DNA from: Brachycybe producta
Taxonomy: Eukaryota; Arthropoda; Diplopoda; Playtdesmida; Andrognathidae
Direction of reading: 5' to 3'
Length of the DNA stretch: 64,000 nucleotides
Assembly: GCA_036925085.1 (NCBI GenBank)
Contig: JAUPFP010000014.1
Location: forward strand, 4,749,182-4,813,181
The position numbers and the translations under genes were made by a program. Below, piece after piece: positions 1 through 11,948 of this stretch. The notes below the pieces were generated by a model, which was not told where the DNA came from, did no database searches, and saw nothing but the letters and a program-made list of their open reading frames with translations. Numbering within the stretch: position 1 is the first letter of the stretch; each line of letters starts with the position of its first letter.

Positions 1-20
1 TTCTCCTCCTCCTCCTCCTC
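1..20. repeat. TCC triplet microsatellite
   Basis: A short run of TCC repeats opens the window. A second triplet run (CAT) lies at about 105-123. No coding context is visible around either. Confidence 0.8.
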
Positions 21-430
21 CTTGGTTTTTATTTGCAGGAATAAATATTTTGCTCAAGTATGATCTGAAATTTTATTTCATTTCATTCACCTGTTTGGTT
101 CTATCATCATCATCATCATCATCTACCAGATTCTTACCTGATTTTTTACCTGATGAGTTCTCTGTCTGTAAAATCATTTAAATAGTGGGGTGCAAGTTGT
201 TATGTTACGGACTAAGGAATACAATTCATGAACCAAAACAAGAAGAAGAAAAAAGAACAATAGTTTGTTTACCTTCATACTTCATTTTTTTTCTTTATTG
301 TTTTCTGTTTCATCTGAAATTCTTATGTATGTTTTGATGTTGCTGTTGTTGTTAGTTGCAATAGTTGATTTTGGTCTGGATTATTGTTTCTTATTTCACT
401 TTTTGTATCTTCTTCAGGAAAGGAAGAAAC

Positions 431-3400
431 ATGACAAGATTACTATTAATATTGGCTAGTCTTTTAGGTAAGCTCTTTGAACACATAAATTATAAATTGC
501 TAATAATGACATTTTTAATATCCTTTGTTACAGAATTTATTAACATGTATTATTAGTAAATGTTCTCACACAGTTCAGTGCATTTTTAGAAGCAACACAA
601 TAAAATAGAAAGTTTGTTAGAAACTAGAATATAGTTAGTGAATGTTCTATGATATTTATTACCATTACCGGTAGTAAATTTTGCTGACATAGTTCAGGTT
701 TACAATTAATTTATATAAGATTTTTTAGAAGCAACTTTAAAATACAGAAGAAAATAGAAAGTTTTGTTAAAAACTAGAATAAGTGAGTGGTTGTGCTGTA
801 AGTATTTTCGTGACATCGTATCTTTTAAAATAAACGTTTTATTTTTAAGTTTTGCCGGGTTTTTTTTTGGCATTAATGATTGTAAAACGTGATATTAAAA
901 ATTAATTTTTAAAGTTATCATTTTGAAAATTGTTTAGTATAACCGGCGATTATTCTACTTTTTAAGGAATTTATGTCTATTTTACACACCTTAAAATTAC
1001 TGTTCATCCAACTTTACACGGTTGTGGTAACACAAGCGGTTTGTGGTTTACTAACAAATCTCATAAAAACTAATTGAAAATGACCGGTAAAATGCTTTTA
1101 AAATGTGTGTTAAGCTTTAATTTTTAAGTTTAGTTTTTCGAAATTATGAATAAAAATTGAAAGTATTAAGAAACTAGAAGGGTATACTAGAATTTTCATG
1201 CTGATATCTTTTAAAATAACCTTTTTATGTCAGTTTTAAAATGAGCCAACTTTAATTTTTGTATCTAAAACGTTTATTTTAAAAGATTAATAATTTATGT
1301 GATTCAGCTGCCCGTTCTAGTTTCTAGTACACTTTTCAATGTCTTCTTAAGCACATTGGCAATATTTAAAGCAAGATTCACTTCAGTGTGTCCTAGGAAA
1401 ACCTTGAAACGCTAATCTTCCGGAGGGTGTTTTTTTTTGCAAGAGACTGTGCGAGATTCCCAGCAATATTTGACTTATTTCTTGCATGGAATTTTGCGAG
1501 AAAAATGACCTGTGTGATCGGGGCTTTTAAGTGTTGCCTCTTCAGAAATTACAGAATAATCAGTTCTCTTCATAAATCATTTTTAGTTGAAAAGATTCTT
1601 TTTGTTGAAAGAAAATAATCTTACTGAATGAAGTCCAATAGACAGTTTGAGGCCATCTGATCATTCAGTTATTGAATTCAATAATTAAAATATCATTGAA
1701 TCGATCTTTATTGTCATTTGTATTGTAGTAAAAGACGACAAGAGTTTTTTGATTAATATTTTAGATGAAAAATGAGGTTAAGTCACTCAGGGTAGGTCTA
1801 TTTTCTATTTAACGAGATTATTTATTTTTCCTCCTCAGCTTTTTCATCTTTTCTTTGCTTATTTAGGTTAAACTTAATTAGAAAGTGAGAATAAAATTTA
1901 CAGTTTTTTCTTTTGTAATTAAACTAACTTGAGGAAAAACACGACAACAAAACGAAATTGAACGTCATATCGTGACAAAATTTAATTTTCATAATTGAAA
2001 TGATTAATTAATGTGGTTTGAAAATTAAAGTGGTTTGAAAACCTCTTACGAAAGCTAGTTATTATATATATATTCTGTCTTTCAGAAAGTGTTTTTTAGA
2101 AACTAGCAGGATATCTCAGTCACTTAAAGAAATCTTCCTGTTGATTATCTTTTAAAATAAGCTTTTTGTGTCACTTTCAAAATCACCAAACTTTAAGTAA
2201 ACGAAATGTTTGCCCATTTAAAAAGTTTATTTTGAAAGATATTAACATGAAGATCCTATTTAAGTGATTCAGCTACCCATCTAGTTTCTAACACACCTTC
2301 ATATTTCTGTTTAATGTTGCTTATCTCGAATTGCAGAAGAACAGAATTCGAAAATGAGCTATTCATAAAACATTTCAATTTTTGTTTGTCATTGTTTTAG
2401 CCATTCTCCATTGTACTCTTGGTCAGTTTGAATACGAAGATGAATACTTGTTTAGTAGAAGGGTCGGATTAGGACCTATTGATTTAGACGAGTCTGCTGT
2501 ACCCACACCAGAAGATCCAGATGGAGATGGAATAATTGGTGCAGCTGGAAAGCATTATCCTATTCTCAAGAAAGTTCCGGAAACATCTTTTCTATGTAAT
2601 GGACGAATTCCTGGCATGTATGCCGATGTCGAGACCAGATGTCAAGCAAGTGGATTTTTCACTTTTTGTTTACATTGAGCTTTTCTTAATAATTTAATCA
2701 TTTTTCTTTACAAATTTCGTTCAGGTTTACCATGTTTGCCAGGCAGACCTTAGAAAAGAGAGTAGCCTTTGTGCAAATGGTACCATTTTCAATCAGGAAA
2801 CTTTTTCCTGCGATTGGTGGTACAACGTGGACTGTTCGATCGCTCCCAGTTTTTACGAACTGAATGCCAACATTGGAAAACCGTCACAAGGTTTTCAATT
2901 ACAGGATGTTCATCCACAGATTTTGCGTCGCAAACTTCCCTTGTTAGAAAAGGGACCTCCTCCTCCACCACCACCTACGTTCCAACTGGACATTCCTGGT
3001 CCAGATTCCATTTTGAAACAAATTCATCCTCCTCCTTCTCTTCCACAATTTGCTCCACCTCCTCCTCCTCCACCTCCACCACCACCTCAGCAACAGATCC
3101 GCCGTAAGAAATTGCGTCGGCCCGTTACGAGTCGTGTTCCGCAGGTCCACGAACATTCCGCTCCCCCTCCACCTCCTTCCATTCCTCGTCCCATTTTGAA
3201 ATCGAGCCACTCGAAACCTCAGGAAGGTCAGTATTTAAGAGATGTATTTGATCCGGCTTTACATTTACCTAGACCGAAACCGTTATCGGCAAAGAAGTTG
3301 GCGGCTAAACAACAACATTCTCTTGGATTGTCAAAACAACCGGACAAATCACCGATGATGCTTCCGGTTAAGAGTCGTGATACTTTGTCTGGTTACAGTG

Positions 3401-3435
3401 AGTTCTATTTGAACAAACCTGTGGACGAAGACTAG
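431..3435 (+). CDS. CPAP1-type cuticle protein with one chitin-binding domain (copy 1)
   Basis: Secreted cuticle protein expected to bind chitin in the exoskeleton. The model has three exons: 431-467, 2401-2645 and 2725-3435 (330 aa). Exon 1 is a short signal-peptide exon (MTRLLLILASLL) joined in phase 1 to exon 2 (AILHCTLGQ), giving a good hydrophobic leader. A DPDGDG/YPIL stretch follows. The CBM14 (peritrophin-A) domain then spans the second splice, with its six cysteines in order and the family motif CDWWYNVDC. The C-terminal half is rich in proline (runs of 9-12 Pro) and basic residues. Intron 1 is about 1.9 kb and holds repeat copies. Intron 2 begins with GC rather than GT (CAA then GCAAGT), while both paralogues have GT there. 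Its two splice positions match the neighbours at 3.8-5.7 kb and 9.3-10.7 kb, so the three are tandem duplicates. An AATAAA lies about 40 bases past the stop. Confidence 0.86.
580..860. repeat. Partial family A elements (left arms)
   Basis: Two diverged copies of the family A left arm (GTTAGAAACTAGAAT and GTTAAAAACTAGAAT, then ATCTTTTAAAATAAACG) lie in tandem inside intron 1 of the first CPAP1 gene. No matching right arm is clear. Confidence 0.6.
1150..1350. repeat. Family A palindromic element
   Basis: Left arm at about 1160 (GAAACTAGAAGGGTA, then CATGCTGATATC) and inverted right arm at 1270-1340 (TTTTAAAAGAT ... TTCTAGTTTCTAG). It lies in intron 1 of the first CPAP1 gene. Confidence 0.75.
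2085..2375. repeat. Family A palindromic element
   Basis: Both arms are visible: AGAAACTAGCAGG ... ATCTTTTAAAATAAGC on the left and TTTGAAAGATATTAACATG ... CATCTAGTTTCTAACAC on the right. The element ends about 25-30 bases before the splice acceptor of CPAP1 exon 2 at 2400. Confidence 0.8.
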
Positions 3436-3808
3436 AAATCAAAATTCTTGAGAGTTAAGTTAATTTTACTTCATAATAAATCATTTTTTTCAGTTTATTT
3501 ACATAAAAAATACATCGAAATTATTTATATCTTCGTGATGAAACAATTAAATATTCTTTCTGAACTTAATTAATTTACATTGCCAAATTAATGATTTATA
3601 ATATTTAAATTCCACTTTTGACTTCCTCTTTTATTTTGTATTATTTTATAATAAAAGAGGCAAAATAAATTTTTAGTTTTGATTTGATCAATAAATGTTA
3701 TTTAAAGAGTGACAAAATGGTCGTTTTTTAATCTGTTTTTAAAGGGTGAACTGTACAATAAATTGGTGGTGGTCAATCGTTGATTTTAAACTGGACATCA
3801 AGGTTCAG

Positions 3809-5681
3809 TTAGTAACCTGTAGGTTCAGAAGGCAACGTTCCTTCTGATGGTGGTGACTCTTGTTCTGGAATTGGTTGTAACACGGGAGGAACGACGGCTG
3901 GCGAAACGGGTACTGGATGAAGTGGACTCGGTTGCTGAACGATGGCTACTGAAGGAGGAGACGGTAGACCAGAAGTACCCGTAGGAGACACTGGCGCCGG
4001 AGCTACCGGATAAACAGGACGAATCGGACTCGGCTGCTGGACGATGGGCACTGATGGAGGAGCCACTGGAAGGACGGGGCGAATCGGACTCGGCTGTTGG
4101 ACAATGGACACCGAAGGAGGCGACGGTAAACCGGGCACAGGAGCCACTGGAAGGACGGGACGAATCGGACTCGGCTGTTGGACAATGGACACCGAAGGAG
4201 GAGACGGTGAACCGGGCACAGGAGCCACTGGAAGGACGGGACGAATCGGACTCGGCTGTTGGACGATGGACACTGAAGGAGGAGCCGTCGGAAGGACTGG
4301 ACGAAGTGGACTCGGCTGCTGGACGATGGTTATCGATGTTGGAGACGGTGGACCCGTGACAGATGGTGAAGGAGCCACCGGAAGTGCAGGAGGAAGGGAT
4401 TCCGGGCGTTGTACGAATGAAACTGACGGCTCTTGATAGAGGTACGCATTGAGAACGTAGTGATGTTGAGCTTCGCCGCAGTTGACGTTGTACCACCATT
4501 CACAGGTAAAGTATTTCTGATGGAAGACTGTTCCATTAGGACACAGGAAACTGTCTTGACGTCCATCGAATTGACAAATGTGAAACACCTGGACATAATT
4601 TGCATAACGAAAACGTTAGTTTAATTTCACATGTTTAAAGACAGTGAAAGTGTTTTAAGGTGGTTATAAAGTGTAAACATCCCTCCTCGAAATCAGGTTA
4701 TTTTAATTTTCAGGAGAGCAATTTGAAAGTGTTTTAGAAACTAGAAGGGTAGCTCAATTACTTTTAAGGGTAATTTCATGTTTAACACCTTTTGAAATTT
4801 TAATATTTTGTTGAAAATGACTCATTGAAGATCTTAACACAATGTAGGCTGGAATGTTTGAAAAACATTGAATCTTGAAGCAACTTTTTAAAAGTAATTC
4901 AACTTTCAATCGAAACTAGAAGAGTCGAGGAACCGATTGTGAACGTTATTTCGTCACGATGTTTTTGAAAATATTTTTTTGTGGCAGTTTGATAAAAAGA
5001 ACGATTTTCAATTTTTTATATTATTAAAACTGTTATAAAAAAAGTTTATTTTAAGAGATTTTTACTCTTCTAGTTTTAATTGAACTTGAGACTTTTTTTA
5101 AAAAAGTTACTTCAAAAATCGATCGAAGTTACATCTTAGAAAGACACAGTAGGAAACAGTCTAACACGAAATGAAAGGAAATAGAAATATTTCTTTCGTG
5201 TTAAAAAGAATTGTTAAGGGATTGTACAGAAAACTATTTCGTGTTAAACTAGTTTTCAGTTTGAAATATGGTTTTTACCTGGCATTGAGCTTCCGTGTCC
5301 GCATAATATCCAGGGTACTGTTGGCTGGTGCACTGAAAGTGTGTTAGTGGCACTTGCCAGTGTAGAGGATAATCTGCTCCTCCACGACCTGGAATACAAT
5401 CTGCATCTGGATCTTCGGTTGTCAGGTGACATCCAGAAACTCCACCTTTGACATTACTACCGGGAACGGGGACTGTCACATCCAATTCCCCTAGAATTAC
5501 TGCTTCTTCTCCAACATAACCCATTACGAAACCACTCGGCGGAAAACAGCATAGGCCTAAATGAACAAAAGGAGATACAAGTCCAGATTTCTCCAAAACA
5601 AAAACAAAACAACAACAAAAACAACGTTAACGGGAGGTTCTACTTACACTGTAGAACTAAGATTACAATTCCGTTAAACAT
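3809..5681 (-). CDS. CPAP1-type cuticle protein with proline-rich repeats (copy 2)
   Basis: Secreted chitin-binding cuticle protein. The exons on the minus strand are 5681-5648, 5556-5279 and 4588-3809 (363 aa), with frame kept across both splices. Exon 1 encodes MFNGIVILVLQ, which joins in phase 1 to CLCCFPPSG to complete the leader. Next come GC-x8-DADC and GRGGADYPL, then the CBM14 domain with six cysteines (TEAQC, VFHIC, DSFLC, YFTC, CEWWYNVNC) split by the phase-0 intron after the CQ residues, as in the other two copies. The tail of about 200 residues is a low-complexity array of repeats such as SIVQQPSPIRPVLPVAP (units of 20 and 27 aa). It converges on copy 1, with 373 bases between the two stop codons. 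Confidence 0.87.
4015..4330 (-). repeat. In-frame coding repeats of 60 and 81 bp
   Basis: The motif CGAATCGGACTCGGCTG recurs (last copy diverged) at about 4020, 4080, 4161, 4242 and 4302, giving spacings of 60, 81, 81 and 60 bases, all multiples of three. The array encodes the SIVQQPSPIRPVLPVAP repeats of the CPAP1 copy 2 tail. The spacing suggests unequal exchange or replication slippage under frame selection. Confidence 0.85.
4652..5110. repeat. Two adjoining family A elements
   Basis: The first copy starts with the element tip TTAAGGTGGTTATAAAGTG at 4654, followed by the left arm GAAACTAGAAGGGTAGCTCAA. The second, more diverged copy runs from about 4875 to 5110, with CTAGAAGAGTCGAGG on the left and TACTCTTCTAGTTTTAA on the right. 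Both lie in the intron between CPAP1 copy 2 exons 2 and 3. Confidence 0.7.
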
Positions 5682-8509
5682 GACCGAGAATCTGTTGTTG
5701 TTTTTGCAATTCATTTTTTTAAAAAATACGAGAAGAAAGAAAACTTGTCAGTTGTTCGAGGAAGATTTTTCGTAACAATTATATTGACAGTTGCTGTTTT
5801 TTTGCTTTATATAGTGTGCACTGAGAGTGCCCTTTTCACTTAATCGGCATTTAATGTACTTTTTTTTAACCAATCACAAATAGGTTTTGCTTACTTTTTT
5901 AATTCCCATATTTCACGCCAAAGAGAGAGAGAGAGAGAGAGAGAGATTTTTCTTCATAAAAACGGCTATTCGAGAGTGAAAATCCTTTACAGAATACCAA
6001 ATTTTTTATGTTTTTCGACAAGTTTTTCTTCTTGTTGCTTCTGCGATTTTTTTTTTTCGGCACATTCTTTTGAGTGAATGATCTTAAGATGGGTGCTTTA
6101 CTCTTTTATTTCTCTTTACCTCAAATTTATAAAACAAAAAACTTCCAAAATAACTAAAACTGGAGATTTTTTTTATATCATTTGTATAAATCTGAACCTA
6201 AAGTTTTTAATTCTCTTCCTGTTAGTTTTATTGCAAACACCCACATTTAATTTAAATAAATTAGGTTTTTGCTTTGATTTTTGCATATTCTAAAACGTCA
6301 TTTAAGCCAAAGTGGACTCCTTAGACACTTACTGTATAGAGGGTTTTGTATTATGTCATTGTTTGAGCTTAACTTTGTTCTAAGCAATGTTTATGAATAC
6401 ACGGTGTTATTAAGTTTAGCTTTCTTTTAAGTCAACGTTTTAGAATACGGGAGGCTAAATTCTGTCCCCTCTCAAAGCATTTGAATTACTTTCCAATTAC
6501 AAATGAAGATGATAGAAAAAGATCATCAAATGCAAAAAAAAAAACATTACAAAACTGAAAATGACGTTTGATAAGAATCAAAAATAGTTAAATGCTAGTT
6601 GTGAATAATTTCAGAACAAAAATAGTTTAAAATACAAAATGAAAAAGAAAGTAATTTGAAAAGGACAGTAATTAAAAAGTAACTGCATTTTGTATTAGAA
6701 AGAATTTTAATTAGAAAGTTTCAAAAGAAATGTCGTGAATTACCAAGAGAGTAAGTAATTTAATTACAGTAAAATATACAATGAAACTTTTCACGAAAAG
6801 TAATAAATTAACTGGACTTTTTCTTTTTGTGTAAATCAGTTGTAAATTTGTTTTTTTACATTAGAAAAGGTAATTATTTTTTTTAATTACAAATTACAAA
6901 GTTTTAAAAGTAATGTGGTGAATTAGTAACTTATTACTTTTCTATGAATAGTGGGGGGAAAAGACTGATTTTAGAAGATTTTTGTTAAGTTTGATTTTTA
7001 CGATGAAACTTTTTTGTTGAAAAGTAATAAATTAAGTGGACTTTTTTTCTTTCCATGTAAATCAGTTTTAAATTTGCTTTAAATTAGTACTTAAAATAAA
7101 ATAGACATGTCAAATAAGCAGCATGTGATTTTGTACATAGTAAATGTTAACAACATATTGTTTAATATTCGTAAAATGTGTTGGAGAATTTGACTTGTTC
7201 TTTATGGAATTTTAACCACAACATAAAAATTGTTTAGTTTCATGTTTTATTATCGAGAAAATGGAGTTTTTCATTGTGATGAGATGACGATGATGATGGG
7301 GTTATGTTCGCAACTATAGAATTATTATTGAGTTAATCCATAACACCTTTTTTGTGTTTGCTTATTTTAAGAAATAGTTTATCGTGTTCGAGTCCGACAA
7401 CCTGAGAAAATATTTTGTTCATTTTAATGTCTTCATTAGAAATTCAGGTCGTGTTTGAAAACGATCTTTTTGTTGCCATCAATGAATATACAGAGTGTGT
7501 GTGTGTGTTTCTCTCGGTCAAAAAAATGTATACACACTTTGCGATGATTTTCTGAAATATTACAATAAAGATATAACAACACCATTTTTATGTTTGATTT
7601 CTTACAATTTACAAAAATTATAGCAAAGATATCGAAGATAATTGTTTCACAATTACAGATCACTTTTCTTAACTTGATGAGCAATTTAGGACATTTCGAA
7701 TGCATAATTGCATCATTTAAATATAAAACACATCGAATCTTTAATTGTAATTATTTACTCTTAAATTATTAAATTAAATTTCATTAAAATTCAGTGGGCA
7801 TACATTTTTTAGGAACACCCCTGTATACGCCCCCCCCCCCCCAACTATTAAAATATAAAACATAGATTTTTGAAGTCTTTTTAGATTGTGTCAATTTTGG
7901 TTGTTGTTTGGTTGAATTTCCTCTCAAAAAGTTGATTATTGTTGATGTTTTTTTGTCTTTTTATGTGTGTTTGTGGTTAAAATGGGTCAGTTTTTAAGGA
8001 CAGGATGGATTGACGTCCATACGGAAGTGTCATCATTCTTATGATTGTTTTAAAGGTTTTGTCATTTTGGATTAGGATGGAATTTTTCGTGGTTTCTTTT
8101 TTTTTCTCTCTCTCTCTCTTTTCTCTCTTGATTCTGAGAGAGAGTTCAGTAACTCTTTACCGAATGAAAAATAAATGGGTAGCGAGCTTATAAGTAAGAA
8201 TGGCGGTGGCGGCGGCGGACGTATTGACGTGTAGATTAGGCTTTAACTCTTCCTTGTTAGGTTTCCTTTTTTTATATTTTAGGAAACATTTTCAAATCAT
8301 TTCTAACCGCTCTTGACCTGTAATTCTACTTAAACCCATTTAGAGAGAGAACATTTCAGGTTTTTTTTTAAATATAATTTTGAAATGTGTTAAGAAGACA
8401 CCATTAAATTACAAAAAAAATACAATCTCTAGATTTAAATTATAAATAATGTTGTATAAAATGAACATAAATTTTAAGATGTTTTAAGAACAGTTGATTT
8501 TGAAACTCA

Positions 8510-8765
8510 TAATTGTAGGAGAAATTGAAAGTTTGTGTTAAAAACTAGAATGGTAGCTTTCATATTTCAAAAAGAAACGTTTTATGGATAAAGATTTACA
8601 TAACTGACATCAAAAGCTTATTAGATAACAACATGGAAATTGCCCTTAGGTGATTGAACAATCTTTCTAATTTTTAAGACACTTTTCAAGATTCTCTTCA
8701 TTTTGCTCAAAGACTCCTTAGCAACCAAAATTCAAGGGGCGTTTTCGCTTTAAAACCAGCTTAAG
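8510..8765. repeat. Family A palindromic element
   Basis: Left arm GTTAAAAACTAGAATGGTAGC at about 8537. The right terminal part (TTCAAGGGGCGTTTTCGC, TTTAAAACCAGCTTAAG) ends at about 8763. Confidence 0.75.
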
Positions 8766-9044
8766 TACATTATTATAACATTTCAGGTTTTATTTATTAC
8801 TGAAATAACGTAAAATACTATTAAATACAAGAATACGAACTATAAATTAAATATATAACAGTATAATAAATTAGAAATAAATGTGTGGGTTGGTTGTATT
8901 AAATGAAATTTAATCAGAACCAAACATAAATAATAATTCACTTTGTAAAATTAACTTTTTAAAAAAATGGAGTTCTATGAAAAAGCTGATTTTGTAACTC
9001 TGGTGATTCTACGTTTCAGAAAAGCAACTCTTAAGAGAAAAAAA

Positions 9045-9290
9045 ATTGAAATTGTGCTAGAAACTAGAATGGTAACTGATTCACGTAATTATATTTCCAC
9101 GTTGATTTTTTTTTTTTTTCAAAAGAAACTTTTATGCAAAAATTAAAAAATATCTTCTTAACTAGTTTAGTTGGGATAATTTTTAAACTTGACACATAAA
9201 TAGCTTATGGTTTTTAAAAGGCATCATCAACATGAAAACATCCTTAAGTGCGTGAGTTACCCTTCTAGTTTTTTAATTTTGCTTCCTGAA
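9045..9290. repeat. Family A palindromic element
   Basis: Left arm GCTAGAAACTAGAATGGTAAC at about 9055 and right arm GAGTTACCCTTCTAGTTTTT at about 9250. It sits just downstream of CPAP1 copy 3. Confidence 0.75.
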
Positions 9291-9318
9291 AGATGCAATA
9301 AACAGAATTTGAGGAGAT

Positions 9319-10713
9319 TTAATTAGATTTCTTTTGATGTTTATCTTTGGTGATTTTTTTCAACCGTTGTTGTCGATGCCTCGTAACCGTATCCGTGGCC
9401 GTATCTTTGTCAATCTTAGGAATAGTTGTAGGCCTAGAAGAAACGTTTATTGCGGTAGTCGATTTAGGCGTTTTTATCGCAGGCCTAACATGTTTCGAAG
9501 TTGTGGTGGTTGTTGGTTTTAAAGTTATGGTGGTTGCGGTTGTGGTGGAATTGTCTGCGGTGGTTTCATCGGTGGTTTCCAAATAATCATTTCGTCTATT
9601 GTAAGTATTTGCCGCATACGGTGGTTCTACCACATCGTAATAATCCATTTCCTCTTCGTAGGGTTCGTACTGTCTTGGAACACGGTCTTCGATACGAGAT
9701 CCGTATTCTGATTGTGTACGATACGCCGGGTCTTCTTCGTAGATGTATCCGTTCTTTTCGTAATGGCGAATACTAGAAGAGCAATCCACATTGTACCACC
9801 AATCACAGACAAGAACCTCCTGGTTGAAGACGGTTCCTTTTGGACATAGAACACTGTGTTGTCTACCATTTACTTCACAGATGTGAAAAACCTGTCAAAA
9901 TGAGATTCGAACAAAAAGGTCTAATTTAACTATAATGTTTCAGGGCTGAGAATGAAGAGATAATTGAACGTGTTTTAGAAACTAGAAGAGTTAATTGTTC
10001 AATCATTGAAGAGCAGTTTCTTATCGGAATCTTTCAAAATAATGCTTTTTATGTCAGGTTGAAAATGATCCAAATTTTAAGCAGACGATATTTTTAAATA
10101 TATTCTTCTAGTTAATTTTGCTCTTCTGAAAGACAGATTAATCAAGAGTTGGGAAATCAGCTGTTTCTAAACCATCTTAATGTTGAGTGCAATTAACTTA
10201 ATTATGTATGCTAATATTTTAATTCTCGCCATTCTTAAACTTTTGTTGTTTTTAGTAAATTCTCTTAATTTCTTCAATGAAAAATTGAACCTACCTGACA
10301 GTAAGCATCAATGTCGGCATAATAACCTGGATGTCGTACTTGTTTGCAATTAAAGTCGGTTATTGGAATGTTGTTAAAGACCGGATAATCGATACCTCCT
10401 CGACCGGTGATACAATCTCCATCGGGATCGTCGTAACTTTTTTCGCATCCGTAACCTTCTACGTTCGAGTTGTAGTACAAGTTCGTTTTCGGATAATAAA
10501 TTGGAGTCGTTGTCACCTCTTGCAAGTAATTACTGTAAGTTGTAGCAGCTACTTTAGCATTTTGCAAAATGCCTGCAAATATAACTGACACTACAACAAT
10601 TCAGAATGAAATACGAAATGATTATTTCTAATAGAAAGAAGTACGACAATTGTCATATTTGCATTGTTATTACCAGTGGTGAGTAGTGTGGCCGTCATCA
10701 CCATTTTGAACAT
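9319..10713 (-). CDS. CPAP1-type cuticle protein with Thr-rich tail (copy 3)
   Basis: Secreted chitin-binding cuticle protein. The exons are 10713-10674, 10590-10295 and 9891-9319 (302 aa), in frame throughout. Exon 1 (MFKMVMTATLLTT) joins in phase 1 to VSVIFAGILQNA to form the signal peptide. A second ATG four codons in is also possible, and an alternative acceptor at CAGGC inside exon 2 keeps phase. The mature N-terminus has GC-x8-GDC and GRGGIDYPV, then a complete six-cysteine CBM14 domain ending CDWWYNVDC. The tail is rich in acidic and aromatic residues, then Thr (ITLKPTTTTTSKH), and ends in a basic stretch. The intron before VFHIC carries a family A element. Intron positions and phases are identical to the two copies at 0.4-5.7 kb. 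Confidence 0.86.
9945..10180. repeat. Family A element in CPAP1 copy 3 intron
   Basis: Left arm TTTTAGAAACTAGAAGAG at about 9972, with degenerate right-end sequence (CAGCTGTTTCTAAACCATCTTAA) near 10158-10180. The tip is of the CTTAAGATGGTTTA type, a variant of the usual CTTAAGGTGGTTTT. Confidence 0.7.
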
Positions 10714-11948
10714 TCCTTGGTAGGCTGAAGTTGCTAGAAGGTGATGGTCAGTTGTGGTCAAGTTTGTTTGTTTGTTTGTGTCGAGTGTCCACTTGTATTT
10801 ATACTATGATTAATCTTAAATGAATTAGAGAAGAAAAGATATTTTTGGAGGTCTTGATTAAGTGAACAATGTCAATTGAAATAGAAATTTAAAGAGGGTC
10901 AAAAATAAAAGAGGACTACATTTTAACTGATGACTTTTTTGTGATAACACACACGAAACACTTGACCATTTAACTAGAAAACTAGAAGGGACCGTTTTTT
11001 AATTATACGAGTGAAAGTGGAACGTCATCATCATCATCCATCAAGTTAAAAGTATTGCAATGAATACATAATTTCTTTTCTCGTTTGAAAGTGTAATTAA
11101 TTCCTTTACGAGTAGAATATCTCTCAAATTGAACGATTGTTATGAATTGGAATTCATAAAGAAGTTGATTCAGTATTTATTTAAATGTTTGATGTTTGCA
11201 TTTTGTGTGTGTGCATTCAATTCATTCATGTGGAAAGATGGTCAAATATGCAAATCGCAAAATATTTCAATTGTTTCAATTGAAAAATATCACTTTAAAA
11301 TCTTTTAAGTATGGAATAGAATTTATATTCATCGGACGTGAACGACATCTTTCATTCTTTTTTTTTTTCAGTCACGACTCACACAATTATTAATTATTTG
11401 GCTTTCAATTTTTTTTAAATGTTCCTACAGTTTGTTTTTAATAATAATAATAATATTTTATTAAAGTTAAAGATGGCTGCTGTTCACTTGCATTTACAAT
11501 ATATGTGGATCGTTGTTTTAAAATAATATCAAAAATGAATTAGAAATATAAACATACAACAAAATTTACATTTAAGGTAGAAATGATTCAAACTATTCTG
11601 TCTTTTGGTAGGACAAAAATTAGTGTTTTAGAAACTAGATGAGTATTTTCATTTTCATGTTTGATATCTTTCAAAATAACCTTTTTGTAACAGTTTGGAA
11701 CTTTTAATTTTTGTCTATAAAAAAAAAGTTTATATTGAAAGATATTAACATTAAAATACTCTTTAAGTGATTGAGTTACTCTTCTAGTTTTTAAAACACG
11801 TTCTAGTTTGTCGTCATTTTTGCTGTTCTGCATAAAAGACAGAATAATCCGAATTTGAAAATCACCTTTTGGTGATTCAGTTATACCGTTCTAGTTTTTA
11901 ACGGAATTTCAATTTCTCTCCTTAGTGAATTGCAACTTGTGTGAGGCC
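10714..11948. other. Intergenic region with a family A element
   Basis: The first 150 bases should hold the promoter of CPAP1 copy 3. A family A copy with both arms lies at 11612-11840 (TTTTAGAAACTAGATGAG, and ACTCTTCTAGTTTTTAAAAC). A second right-end fragment sits near 11880-11905. No exon is seen. Confidence 0.6.

Larger units (their letters stand above)
5682..9318. other. Intergenic region, no gene seen
   Basis: AT-rich DNA with many A/T homopolymers. It contains a (GA)n run near 5926-5946, a C10 run near 7832, a short TG run near 7498-7507, a (TC)n run near 8108-8120, and family A copies at 8510-8765 and 9045-9290. The upstream part, 5682-5830, should hold the promoter of CPAP1 copy 2 (TATATAG near 5808). 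I see no convincing exon on either strand. Confidence 0.6.

Noticed and set aside
4044-4436. Plus-strand frame with repeats of GRTGRIGLGCWTMDTEGG
   Set aside because: It is the antisense of the proline-rich repeat tail of CPAP1 copy 2, and has no leader or splice context.
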